Of a stretch of DNA of 64,000 bases, positions 19,953 to 28,406 are shown piece after piece. The notes beneath the pieces were generated by a model. The model was given only the letters and a program-made list of their open reading frames with translations. It was not told the origin of the DNA and made no database searches. The stretch is taken from contig MKVK01000032.1 in NCBI GenBank assembly GCA_001898825.1, positions 1 through 64,000 of the forward strand. Direction: 5' to 3'. The number at the start of each line of letters is the position of its first letter. Positions within the stretch are counted from its first letter, which is position 1. The stretch comes from Magnetospirillum sp. 64-120. Its GTDB lineage: Bacteria; Pseudomonadota; Alphaproteobacteria; Rhodospirillales; Magnetospirillaceae. A program made the position numbers and the translations under genes.

Positions 19953-20758
19953 GCCCGCAACTTGTACCCGGTGGCCAGCATGCGCCAGGTCAGCGCCAGC
20001 AAGAACAGATCGGTCAGCCCCACCACCAGCATGCCCACCACCAAAGAGCCGTCAGCATGGCCGATGAAGCCATAGCGGAATCCGTCGATCATGTAAAAGA
20101 AAGGATTGGCCAGGGCGACGGCGTGGAAGCCCTCGGGCAGGCGGTCGATGGTGTAGAAGGTGCCCGACAGGAAGGAAAGCGGCGTGACGATGAAGTTGGT
20201 CACCGCCGCCATGTGGTCGAACTTGTCGGCCCAGATGCCCCCCACCATGCCCAACAGCGACAGCAGCAGCGATCCCATCACCGCGTGGAAGACGATGAAG
20301 AACACGCTGTGGATATGCACGGTAACGAACAGGCTCATCACCAAGCCCACCACCAGCCCGACCACCACGCCGCGGATGACGCCCCCCAGGGCCACGGCGA
20401 TTGTTTGTTCACCTGCCGAAAGCGGCGGCATCAGCATATCGACGATGTTGCCCTGGACCTTGGCGATGATGAGCGACGACGAGGTGTTGGCGAAGGAATT
20501 CTGCACCATGGCCATCATGATCAGGCCGGGCGCCAGGAATTCGACGAAGGGCACGCCATGCACGCCGGCCGCCACCCGCCCCAAAGCCAGGGCGAACACC
20601 GCCAGGAACAACAGCGTGGTGACCACCGGGGCCAGGATGGTCTGGAAATAGACCTTCAGGAAGCGGCGCACTTCCTTGGCCAGCAAGGTGGAAAAGCCCA
20701 GCCAGTTGACCGCCCCATAGGACCGGGGCACGGGCGGCAGGACCAATTCGTCTTTCAT
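19949..20758 (-). CDS. ABC-2 type transporter permease
   Basis: A 269-residue membrane protein of the ABC-2 export-permease family, YadH/NodJ-like. Six membrane segments follow an N-terminal cytoplasmic stretch (GFSTLLAKEVRRFLKVYFQT). The family loop LAPGLIMMAMVQNSFANTSS and the late segment NPFFYMIDGFRYGF are characteristic. It would form half of an exporter for lipid, polysaccharide or drug. No ATPase partner is adjacent, so the cognate subunit is encoded elsewhere. It is convergent with hyfI with a 4-bp overlap. Confidence 0.87.
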   Translation of the reverse strand: MKDELVLPPVPRSYGAVNWLGFSTLLAKEVRRFLKVYFQTILAPVVTTLLFLAVFALALGRVAAGVHGVPFVEFLAPGLIMMAMVQNSFANTSSSLIIAKVQGNIVDMLMPPLSAGEQTIAVALGGVIRGVVVGLVVGLVMSLFVTVHIHSVFFIVFHAVMGSLLLSLLGMVGGIWADKFDHMAAVTNFIVTPLSFLSGTFYTIDRLPEGFHAVALANPFFYMIDGFRYGFIGHADGSLVVGMLVVGLTDLFLLALTWRMLATGYKLRA

Positions 20759-21009
20759 GTTCAGGCTGTCTCCTAAGCGGGAATCGCATTATGGCGAAGC
20801 GGCCCCCGCCGTCCAGCACCAAGCTCAGATCGGCCTCTTTAGCCATCGAGTACAGCCCAGGACAATGGGGGATTTACGGCCAATACCCCCGCTTGTGCGA
20901 CAGCCATTATCAGGCCTTGCTGCGCGGCGAGTTCAGCCGGCTGCCCCCGGTCCTGCCCGTCCGAAGCCGGGCTTGGACAGCAGCGGTGGCGGCGGCTAAA
21001 CTGCCTTCC

Positions 21010-21564
21010 ATGGCCGCGAACCGTCCACCGCCCCGCATCACCCCCAGCTATCTGGAAAATGCTGCTTTGCATTATCTGGAACGCTTCGCCGCATCCACGA
21101 CCGGACTGCGACGCGTATTGATGCGCAAGATCGACCGCTCCGTCGCCCATTGGGGCGGCGAACGAGCCGACCATGTGGCGCAAGTGGACACGGTGATGGC
21201 CAAGCTGACCCGATTGGGTTACCTGGACGATCAGGCCTATGCCGCCATGAAGACCCGGGCGCTGAACCGCCAGGGCAAAGGCAGCCGGGCCATCCGCGCC
21301 ACCCTGGCGGCCAAGGGGGTCGAGGCGGAAACCATCGCCCAGGCGCTCGACGGACTGGCCGAAGACCATGCCGAACCCGATCTGGCAGCCGCCATCCGCC
21401 TGGCCCGCAAGCGTCGTCTGGGACCGTATCGCCCAGCCGACAAGCGGGCCGAGACGCGGGCCAAGGACTTGGCCGCCCTGGCGCGGTCCGGTTTCGATTT
21501 CGACATCGCGCGCCGCGTCATCGAGGCGGAAAGCCCCGATGCCCTGGAAGCCTTGCTCGTTTAA
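21010..21564 (+). CDS. recX: Regulatory protein RecX
   Basis: A 184-residue mostly helical protein with the RecX three-helix repeats, e.g. LRRVLMRKIDRS, LGYLDDQAYAAMKTRALNRQ and GSRAIRATLAAKGV. RecX binds RecA filaments and curbs recombinase activity. I use ATG 21010, giving near-family length; an upstream in-frame ATG at 20791 would add 73 low-complexity residues with no RecX similarity and only a weak ribosome site. recA is not in the window. The 3' end overlaps the convergent mscS gene by four bases. Confidence 0.82.
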   Translation: MAANRPPPRITPSYLENAALHYLERFAASTTGLRRVLMRKIDRSVAHWGGERADHVAQVDTVMAKLTRLGYLDDQAYAAMKTRALNRQGKGSRAIRATLAAKGVEAETIAQALDGLAEDHAEPDLAAAIRLARKRRLGPYRPADKRAETRAKDLAALARSGFDFDIARRVIEAESPDALEALLV

Positions 21565-22736
21565 ACCTCGCCCACGGTGACCGGGGCCAGCTTGGCCAAT
21601 TGACCGTCACCGAACCACAAGGTCATTTGGGGAAAGGGGATTTCGATGCCGTCCGCATCGAACCGCTTCTTCATGCGCTTGTTGAATTCGCGCATCACCG
21701 ACCATTGCTGCAAGGGCTTGGTCTTGAAGCGGGCCTTGATCACCACCGAGGACGCTTCGAAACGATCCAGCCCCAGGATTTCCAAAGGCTCGCTGATCTT
21801 GTCCGCCCACAGCGGGTCGGCCCGCATCTGGGCGCCCAAATCCTCCAGCACGCCGATGACCCGGTCCACGTCCTCGGCATAGGCGACACCCACGTCGAAG
21901 ACGGCGAAAGCGAAGTCCTTGCTCATGTTGGTGATGGAATCCACCGACGAGAACGGAATGGAATGCAGGTTGCCGCTGGCGTCGCGCAGCTTCAGCGCCC
22001 GGATAGACATGCCTTCCACCACGCCGGACAACGACCCGATGCGCACCACGTCACCCAGCGAGATGGTGTCCTCGATCAGGATGAAGATGCCGGTGATGAC
22101 GTCTTGCACCAGTTTCTGGGCGCCGAAGCCGACGGCGATGCCGACCACGCCGGCACCAGCCAGCAGCGGCGCGATGTTGACACCCAGTTCCGACAGCACG
22201 ATCAACACCACCATCGCCGTCAGCACCACGCGGACCACCAGCCGCAACAGCGGCAGCAGCGTGCGCACCCGGCGCGAGCGTTCGATGGTGTTGCCGTCCG
22301 CATCGGTGCGTTCCAGATAACGACGGATGGCGCCCGACACCAGACGCCAGATGATCTGGGTGAACAGCAAGGCGGCGCCGATGGAAATCAGGCTGCCGAT
22401 CACCCGCTGACCGATGCCTTGCGACAGGAAGTCGAAAGCACCACCGCCCCAGCGCCTCAGGGCCTCCCACACCGAATGCTCGATCTTGTCGGGAATGGCG
22501 GTCAGCAGGGCCGGCGACTTCACCTCGGCCGGGACTGCGACGCCGGGTTGTTGCGCCTTCAGCAGCATTTTCAGCTGCCCCACCAATTGGGCGCGGGCCT
22601 TGTCGTCTTCCAGGGTCTGGACCAGCTTTTCCACATCGGTGGCGGCGGCGTTCTGCGCCAGGACCGGGGTGCCCCACAGCGCCAGAACCAGCGCCAAAGC
22701 GGCGCCCAGACGGCGGACGAGCATGGTTCCTGTCAT
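21561..22736 (-). CDS. MscS-family mechanosensitive ion channel
   Basis: A 391-residue inner-membrane protein. A signal-like N terminus (RRLGAALALVLALWGTPVLAQ) and a periplasmic stretch precede four or so membrane helices. The pore helix is rich in Gly/Ala (LLAGAGVVGIAVGFGAQKLVQD), the MscS hallmark, followed by the cytosolic beta domain (DTISLGDVVRIGSLSGVVEG). Start 22736 is chosen because GGGAG lies upstream; longer in-frame forms add unrelated residues. It would open under hypo-osmotic tension. It is divergent from the arsC-like gene. Confidence 0.92.
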   Translation of the reverse strand: MTGTMLVRRLGAALALVLALWGTPVLAQNAAATDVEKLVQTLEDDKARAQLVGQLKMLLKAQQPGVAVPAEVKSPALLTAIPDKIEHSVWEALRRWGGGAFDFLSQGIGQRVIGSLISIGAALLFTQIIWRLVSGAIRRYLERTDADGNTIERSRRVRTLLPLLRLVVRVVLTAMVVLIVLSELGVNIAPLLAGAGVVGIAVGFGAQKLVQDVITGIFILIEDTISLGDVVRIGSLSGVVEGMSIRALKLRDASGNLHSIPFSSVDSITNMSKDFAFAVFDVGVAYAEDVDRVIGVLEDLGAQMRADPLWADKISEPLEILGLDRFEASSVVIKARFKTKPLQQWSVMREFNKRMKKRFDADGIEIPFPQMTLWFGDGQLAKLAPVTVGEV

Positions 22737-22833
22737 GAACTCTCCCATCTTGTCGGATGATTTCGCAATTGCCACAATGAGCGGGCACCCCCACCATGGT
22801 GCCAAAATCGGATCATTTCAAGGAGCCAACCCC

Positions 22834-23178
22834 GTGGCCGAGGTCGTCATCTACCACAATCCGCGCTGTTCAAAATCGCGCGAAACCTTGAAATTGCTGG
22901 AAGACAAGGGCATCACGCCGCGTGTGGTCGACTATCTGAAGACGCCGCCTTCCGCCGCCGAGTTGACCGACATCCTGGCCAAGCTGGGCAAGTCGGCCAA
23001 GGACATCGTGCGCAAGAAGGAAGCCGCCGAAGCCGGCATCGACGTGGCCGCATCGACCGAAGCCGCCCTGGTCGCGGCTTTGGTCGCCAATCCCGGCGCC
23101 ATCGAACGCCCCATCGTCGTCAACGGTGCCAAGGCCGCCCTGGGCCGCCCGCCAGAAAGCGTGCTGGCGATCTTGTGA
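22834..23178 (+). CDS. arsC: Arsenate reductase (ArsC/YfgD family, glutaredoxin-type)
   Basis: A 114-residue thioredoxin-fold protein. HNPRCSKSRETLKLL carries the catalytic cysteine, and the Arg/Pro segment IERPIVV contributes to oxyanion binding. Length and motifs match glutathione/glutaredoxin-dependent ArsC or its YfgD relatives. The start is GTG with AAGGAG eight bases upstream. No arsB, arsH or arsR accompanies it, so a stress role other than arsenic resistance is possible. An imperfect hairpin (23191-23221) follows the stop. Confidence 0.88.
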   Translation: MAEVVIYHNPRCSKSRETLKLLEDKGITPRVVDYLKTPPSAAELTDILAKLGKSAKDIVRKKEAAEAGIDVAASTEAALVAALVANPGAIERPIVVNGAKAALGRPPESVLAIL

Positions 23179-23358
23179 TATTGCGAGCAAAAGGCGGGCA
23201 AAGCCTAAGTATGTCCGCCTTATTGCACAAACACTATCTGGAAGGCTGATCCCCCCCTAGACCAATGACCATTACGGGAAATCCTTTTCCCGTCTGGACC
23301 CGACAGCAGAATCGGAGGATCGTCCTCTTGCTCGTAAATCAAGATGCAAGAGGCGGTT

Positions 23359-25056
23359 ATGTTGGGCAATATCAGCATCTCGAACAAGATCATGCTTATC
23401 GTGGCGCTTCTGGGCCTGATGGCGGCGGCCATCGCGGGAATAGGCACCAACGGTCTGCGCATATTGACCGCCAATACCCAGGAGATATCCCTCACCTCGG
23501 ACGAAATCCGCGTCGCCGCCCGACTGAACGAGAACGTCGTCGAGTTGAACCGGGCGGAATATTGGGCCGCCACCGATCCCGCCGCCTATGGACAGATCGC
23601 CGACAACGTCCGCAAGGTTTCCGCCGAGTTGACGGACCGCTTGCGGCGGCTGGAAAAAACCGCCGGCCCCAACCAGATCCGCTTGCTGACGGATATCCAA
23701 CAGGCCTACGCCGCCTACGAGCAGTCCCTGCGCAAGACCTTGGACACCACAAAAGCACATGGTGCCGACGTCACCATGGACAGCACCCGCAAGGAAATAG
23801 CCGACCAAGTCACGCAAAGCCGCGACAACGCCCGTCGCTTGCGCGAGAGCGTCAACCAATACGTCACCTACACCAACGACAAGGGCGACCAGATTCAGGC
23901 CCAGGCGGCCCAGCAAGCCGACACTCTGACCACCACCATGATCAGCACCGCCATCATCGGCATCGTCGTCGGACTGGTGGTCGGCATCGTCGTCTCGCGC
24001 AAGGGCATCGTCACCCCGATCCGCAATATCGTCGCGTGCCTGAAGGACCTGGCCAACGGCCGTCTGGACATCGACATCTTCGGCGGTAGCCGCAAGGACG
24101 AAATCGGCGACATCGCCCGCACCGCCTTGGTTTTCCGCGACAATGCCCGGGAAGCCGAACAGCTGCGCGCCGAAGCCGCCGCCAACGAGGAACGCATGGC
24201 CGCCGAGCGCAAGCAGGCCATGCTGAGTCTGGCTGACAGTTTCGAGAACCGGGTCAAGGACCTGATCGTTTCGGTGTCTTCGGCGGCCACCGAATTGCAG
24301 GCGACGTCACAGCAATTGTCCGCCACCGCCGAAGAAACCAGCCGTCAGGCCGGTGCTGTCTCGGCTGCCAGCGAACAGACCTCGGCCAATTTGCAGACGG
24401 TCGCCGCCGCCACCGAAGAACTGTCGGCGTCAGTGGACGAAATCACCCGCCAGATCGGCACGGCCGCCCAGCGCACCCGCGAGGTCGCCGTCGACGCCCA
24501 AGCCACCGACACCGCCGTCGCCCAATTGGCACAAACGGCCCAGCGCATCGGTGACGTGGTCAAGCTGATCAACGACATCGCCAGCCAGACCAATCTTTTG
24601 GCCTTAAACGCCACCATCGAGGCGGCGCGGGCCGGCGATGCCGGCAAGGGATTCGCCGTCGTCGCCCACGAAGTGAAGTCGCTGGCCAACCAAACCGCCA
24701 ACGCCACCGGCGAAATCGGCAGCCAGATCAGCACCATCCAGGCCGCCATGCAGAAGGCGGTGGCGGCGGTGAGCAAAATCGTCTCGGGTATCGGCGAGGT
24801 GGACGGGATCACCACCACCATCGCCTCGTCGGCCGAAGAACAATCAGCCTCGACCAGTGAAATCTCTCGCAACGTCACCGAAGCCGCCTCGGGCGCCCAA
24901 GAGGTCAGCAGCAACGTGGTCGGCGTCATGCGCGCTTCCGAGGAAACCGGATCGGCTTCCTCGGTGGTGCTGGAATCGGCGTCTCAGCTGGCCCAGCAGG
25001 CCTCTGACCTGTCGCGCGAGGTGGATTCGTTCCTGGCCGAGGTCCGGGCCGCCTGA
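23359..25056 (+). CDS. Methyl-accepting chemotaxis protein
   Basis: A 565-residue chemoreceptor. Membrane helix 1 (about 10-30) is followed by a periplasmic four-helix-bundle-type sensor of about 160 residues, membrane helix 2 (about 190-212), and a HAMP domain with the [16 protein letters not shown] motif. A long cytoplasmic coiled coil ends with the CheA/CheW-binding tip ([20 protein letters not shown]). Glutamine/glutamate pairs flank the tip as methylation sites. I chose the second ATG because AGAGG precedes it; ATG 23344 is an alternative. The ligand is unknown. Confidence 0.93.
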   Translation: MLGNISISNKIMLIVALLGLMAAAIAGIGTNGLRILTANTQEISLTSDEIRVAARLNENVVELNRAEYWAATDPAAYGQIADNVRKVSAELTDRLRRLEKTAGPNQIRLLTDIQQAYAAYEQSLRKTLDTTKAHGADVTMDSTRKEIADQVTQSRDNARRLRESVNQYVTYTNDKGDQIQAQAAQQADTLTTTMISTAIIGIVVGLVVGIVVSRKGIVTPIRNIVACLKDLANGRLDIDIFGGSRKDEIGDIARTALVFRDNAREAEQLRAEAAANEERMAAERKQAMLSLADSFENRVKDLIVSVSSAATELQATSQQLSATAEETSRQAGAVSAASEQTSANLQTVAAATEELSASVDEITRQIGTAAQRTREVAVDAQATDTAVAQLAQTAQRIGDVVKLINDIASQTNLLALNATIEAARAGDAGKGFAVVAHEVKSLANQTANATGEIGSQISTIQAAMQKAVAAVSKIVSGIGEVDGITTTIASSAEEQSASTSEISRNVTEAASGAQEVSSNVVGVMRASEETGSASSVVLESASQLAQQASDLSREVDSFLAEVRAA

Positions 25057-25125
25057 TCCACCATCAGCGCTGCGGCGGAGCCGTGTACTCGATGATGAAG
25101 CCCTGGGCGCGGGCTTCATCACGCC

Positions 25126-25162
25126 AAAAAACAAAAAGGCCGGCGGGTCGCCCCGCCGGCCT
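25126..25162 (-). terminator. Intrinsic terminator of mcd
   Basis: Read on the minus strand, AAGGCCGGCGGG, a four-base loop and CCCGCCGGCCTT are followed by a T-rich stretch (TTTGTTTTTT). The stem has 12 bp and lies just past the mcd stop codon. Confidence 0.85.
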
Positions 25163-25173
25163 TGATGGTAAGC

Positions 25174-26838
25174 TTAACCCCTGGCCCCCGACAACAAGCC
25201 GCGGGCGATGACCTGGGCCTGGATTTCGGCGGCGCCCTCGAAGATGTTGAGGATGCGGGCGTCGCACAGCACGCGGCTGATCTGGTATTCCTCGGCGTAA
25301 CCGTTGCCGCCATGGACCTGCAGCGCGTTGTCGGCGTTGGACCAGGCGACGCGGGCGCCCAGCAGCTTGGCCATGCCGGCTTCGATGTCGCAGCGATGGC
25401 CGCCGTCCTTTTCACGGGCCGAGAAATAGGTCAGCTGGCGGGCCACCATGGTTTCCACCGCCATCCAGGCGATCTTGCAGGCGACGCGGGGGAACTTGAA
25501 CAGCGGCTTGCCGAACTGGACGCGTTCCTTGGCGTATTGCAGGCCGATTTCCATGGCGTTCTGGGCCACGCCGACGGCACGCGCCGCGGTCTGGATACGG
25601 GCCGATTCGAAGGTTTCCATCAGCTGCTTGAAGCCCTGGCCCTCGACGCCGCCCAACAGGTTGGCGGCCGGCACCTTGAAGCCGTCGAAGCCCAGTTCGT
25701 ATTCCTTCATGCCGCGATAGCCCAAGACCTTGATCTCGCCGCCGGTCATGCCTTCCGACGGGAAGGGGTTTTCCTCGGTGCCGCGAATCTTGGGGGCGAT
25801 CAACATGGACAGGCCCTTCCAATCCTTGGTGTCGGGATTGGTACGCACCAACAGCGTCATCACGTCGGTACGGCTGGCATGGGTGATCCAGGTCTTGTTG
25901 CCAGTGACCACGTAATCGTCACCGTCCTTGACCGCGCGGGTGCGCAAGGATCCCAGGTCGGAACCGGTGTTGGGCTCGGTGAACACGGCGGTGGGCAGAA
26001 TCTCGCCCGAGGCGATCTTCGGCAGCCATTCCTGCTTTTGTTCCTCGGTGCCGCCCAGGCGGATCAGCTCGCCGGCGATTTCGGCGCGGGTGCCGAGCGA
26101 TCCAACGCCGATATAGCCACGCGACAATTCCTCGGTGACCACGCACATGGAGGTCTTGCCCATGCCCAGCCCGCCGTATTCTTCCGGCAGGGTCAGGCCG
26201 AACACGCCCATTTCGGCGACGGCGTTCAGCACGTCCATGGGGATCAGTTCGTCCTTCAGGTGCCATTCATGGGCATAGGGCGCCACGTTGTCTTCGACGA
26301 AGCGGCGGAACTGGTCGCGGATCAGTTCCAGGGTTTCATCGTCCAGCGCCAGTTCGCCGAAATGGTGGCCGTCTTCGATCAGTTGCGCGATGCGCACGCG
26401 CACGGCGGCCGCGTTGCCGGACTTGCGCAAGACGCTGACGGCTTCGGAATGGAACTTGTGGCAGGTGGCGGAATCCAGGCCCAGGTCCGAGGGACGGATG
26501 ATTTCGCCCTGGCTCATGGGGATGCCGCCATAGATCTGGGCGCAATATTCGCCATAGACCGATTGCAGCATCAGCTGTTCCAACTCGCCGAACTTGCCCT
26601 GGGCCGACAGGCGCTTGCCCCAATCCAGCATCTGTTCCAGCGCCGCCACGTAGGTGGACAGCCAGGCATAGCCGTGGGCCGCCTGCTGGTTGGCTTCGAA
26701 CAGGGCCCCATCGATCTTGCCATCCTTGCTCACCATTTCGGTGACCGAAGCCCGGGCGGCGCCGTGCAGGCCGCGCACGGTTTCAAGGGCGGATTCGCAG
26801 GTGGGGATCAGATCAGCGATCAGCAAGGAAGCGGTCAT
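25174..26838 (-). CDS. mcd: (2S)-methylsuccinyl-CoA dehydrogenase
   Basis: A 554-residue flavoprotein of the acyl-CoA dehydrogenase superfamily. It has an N-terminal extension of about 150 residues before the core (LIRDQFRRFVEDNVAPYAHEW onward), which is diagnostic of Mcd. The core shows LPEEYGGLGM, TEPNTGSDLGSL (FAD/substrate segment) and the C-terminal QVHGGNGYAEEY. In the ethylmalonyl-CoA pathway Mcd oxidises (2S)-methylsuccinyl-CoA to mesaconyl-CoA. It follows ccr on the same strand across an 82-bp gap holding a GC-rich hairpin, and ecm lies just beyond ccr, which fixes the assignment. Confidence 0.93.
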   Translation of the reverse strand: MTASLLIADLIPTCESALETVRGLHGAARASVTEMVSKDGKIDGALFEANQQAAHGYAWLSTYVAALEQMLDWGKRLSAQGKFGELEQLMLQSVYGEYCAQIYGGIPMSQGEIIRPSDLGLDSATCHKFHSEAVSVLRKSGNAAAVRVRIAQLIEDGHHFGELALDDETLELIRDQFRRFVEDNVAPYAHEWHLKDELIPMDVLNAVAEMGVFGLTLPEEYGGLGMGKTSMCVVTEELSRGYIGVGSLGTRAEIAGELIRLGGTEEQKQEWLPKIASGEILPTAVFTEPNTGSDLGSLRTRAVKDGDDYVVTGNKTWITHASRTDVMTLLVRTNPDTKDWKGLSMLIAPKIRGTEENPFPSEGMTGGEIKVLGYRGMKEYELGFDGFKVPAANLLGGVEGQGFKQLMETFESARIQTAARAVGVAQNAMEIGLQYAKERVQFGKPLFKFPRVACKIAWMAVETMVARQLTYFSAREKDGGHRCDIEAGMAKLLGARVAWSNADNALQVHGGNGYAEEYQISRVLCDARILNIFEGAAEIQAQVIARGLLSGARG

Positions 26839-26878
26839 GGCGCATGTCCTGGAAAAGGGGGGCTTACAAAGAAGGAAA

Positions 26879-26908
26879 GCCCCCGCCGCCGGTGACAGCG
26901 GCGGGGGC
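26879..26908 (-). terminator. Intercistronic hairpin between ccr and mcd
   Basis: GCCCCCGCCGC, an eight-base loop and GCGGCGGGGGC form a perfect 11-bp stem just after the ccr stop. On the minus strand it is followed by TTTCCTTCTTTG, a weak U-tract. It may partly terminate or stabilise the ccr message, tuning ccr above mcd. Confidence 0.55.
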
Positions 26909-26920
26909 AGTTGCGGGGCC

Positions 26921-28189
26921 TTATTCGCCCTCGATCACGTCTTCGATGGTGTAACGGCCGGGCTTCTTGGCCTGAACCAGCACGGCCATGTTGCCGGGCT
27001 TGTGCTGGTTCTTCAGCATCTGCATGTGGGCGTGCGGGATGTCGTCCCACGAATAGCATTCCGACATGCAGGGGTCGATGCGGCGTTCGATCACCAGCTG
27101 GTTGGCTTGCGCCGCCTGCAGCAGGTTGGCGAAGTGGCTGCCCTGGATGCGCTTTTGACGCATCCACACGAAGCGGGCGTCGAAAGTCAGGTTGAAGCCG
27201 GTGGTGCCAGCGCAGAACACCACCATGCCGCCGCGCTTGACCACGTTGCACGACACCGGGAAGGTGGCTTCGCCGGGATGTTCGAACACGAAGTCGACGT
27301 CGTTGCCCTTGCCGGTGATGTCCCAGATGGCCTTACCGAACTCGCGCACGGTGCCCATGTACTTCTTGAACTCTTCCTGGTCACCGTCCACGTCGGGCAG
27401 CTGGCCCCAGCACTTGAAGTCCTTGCGGTTGATGACGCCCTTGGCGCCCAGCCCCAGGACGAATTCGCGCTTGTCTTCTTCCGAGATGACGCCGATGGCG
27501 TTGGCGCCCGACACGGCGATCAGCTGGATGGCCATGGACCCCAGGCCACCGGCGGCGCCCCAGACCAGTACGTTGTGACCGGGACGCAGCACGTGCGGGC
27601 GATGGCCGAACAGCATGCGGTAGGCAGTGGCCAGCGTCAGGGTGTAGCAGGCCGATTCTTCCCAGGTCAGATGCTTGGGACGGTGCATCACCTGCTGCGA
27701 CTGGACGCGGGTGAACTGGGCGAAGGAACCGTCGGGAGTCTCGTAGCCCCAGATCCGCTGGGTCGGCGAATTCATCGGGTCGCCGCCGTTGCATTCCTCG
27801 TCGTCGCCGTCGGTCTGGTTGCAGTGGACGACCACTTCGTCGCCGACCTTCCAGCGCTTCACCTTCGAGCCCACGGCCCACACGATGCCCGAGGCATCGG
27901 AGCCGGCGATATGATAAGGCGCCTTGTGGTAGTCGAAGGGCGAGATGGGCTTGCCGAGCGCGGCCCAGACGCCGTTGTAGTTGACGCCGGCCGCCATCAC
28001 CATGATCAGCACTTCATGGGGGTCGATGTCCGGGGTGTCCACCACTTCCACCAGCATGGCGGAGTCAGGGTTGCCGTGCCGCTCCTTGCGGATGGCCCAG
28101 GCGTACATCTGCTTCGGCACGTGACCCAGAGGCGGGATCTCGCCGATCTCGTAAAGGTCCTTCTTCACTTGGGCCTGAACTTCGCTCAT
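26921..28189 (-). CDS. ccr: Crotonyl-CoA carboxylase/reductase
   Basis: A 422-residue member of the medium-chain dehydrogenase/reductase family. Ccr reductively carboxylates crotonyl-CoA with NADPH and CO2 to ethylmalonyl-CoA, the key step of the ethylmalonyl-CoA pathway. The Rossmann segment VLVWGAAGGLGSMAIQL binds NADPH; the N-terminal region MYAWAIRKERHGNP and the tail GRYTIEDVIEGE match Ccr. The start at 28189 gives the usual N terminus with GGAG upstream; longer forms are not needed. It is divergent from ecm across 217 bp. Confidence 0.95.
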   Translation of the reverse strand: MSEVQAQVKKDLYEIGEIPPLGHVPKQMYAWAIRKERHGNPDSAMLVEVVDTPDIDPHEVLIMVMAAGVNYNGVWAALGKPISPFDYHKAPYHIAGSDASGIVWAVGSKVKRWKVGDEVVVHCNQTDGDDEECNGGDPMNSPTQRIWGYETPDGSFAQFTRVQSQQVMHRPKHLTWEESACYTLTLATAYRMLFGHRPHVLRPGHNVLVWGAAGGLGSMAIQLIAVSGANAIGVISEEDKREFVLGLGAKGVINRKDFKCWGQLPDVDGDQEEFKKYMGTVREFGKAIWDITGKGNDVDFVFEHPGEATFPVSCNVVKRGGMVVFCAGTTGFNLTFDARFVWMRQKRIQGSHFANLLQAAQANQLVIERRIDPCMSECYSWDDIPHAHMQMLKNQHKPGNMAVLVQAKKPGRYTIEDVIEGE

Positions 28190-28269
28190 CCCACTCACTC
28201 CCTGCATGGCAAGCTGGCAATCTGTCGTTCCCGCCCGGCACAGGGCCAAGCGGTGGTTCGTTGTAGCGT

Positions 28270-28289
28270 TTTGCAGCTTTCTTCGCAAT
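28270..28289. promoter_or_regulatory. Candidate PccR/RamB-type operator between ccr and ecm
   Basis: TTTGCAGC, a 4-base spacer and TTCGCAAT sit in the shared ccr/ecm promoter region, about 81 bases before ccr and 117 before ecm. This resembles the TTTGCAAA-N4-TTTGCAAA repeat known for ScfR/RamB-family regulators of acyl-CoA metabolism (6 of 8 matches in each half). The assignment is by motif likeness only. Confidence 0.4.
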
Positions 28290-28406
28290 GCACAAAATGA
28301 TAGTTTGTTTCGTGAAGGGCCAAGACCAGGTAATTTTAGGTCGCCGTGCGACGCCCGGTTAAGGCTTTATATCGTTGAATCTGCGCCATTCAGGAAGGTT
28401 GCCATT

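Noticed and set aside
20791-21009. N-terminal extension of RecX by 73 residues
   Set aside because: No RecX similarity, weak ribosome site, and the shorter form matches the usual length.
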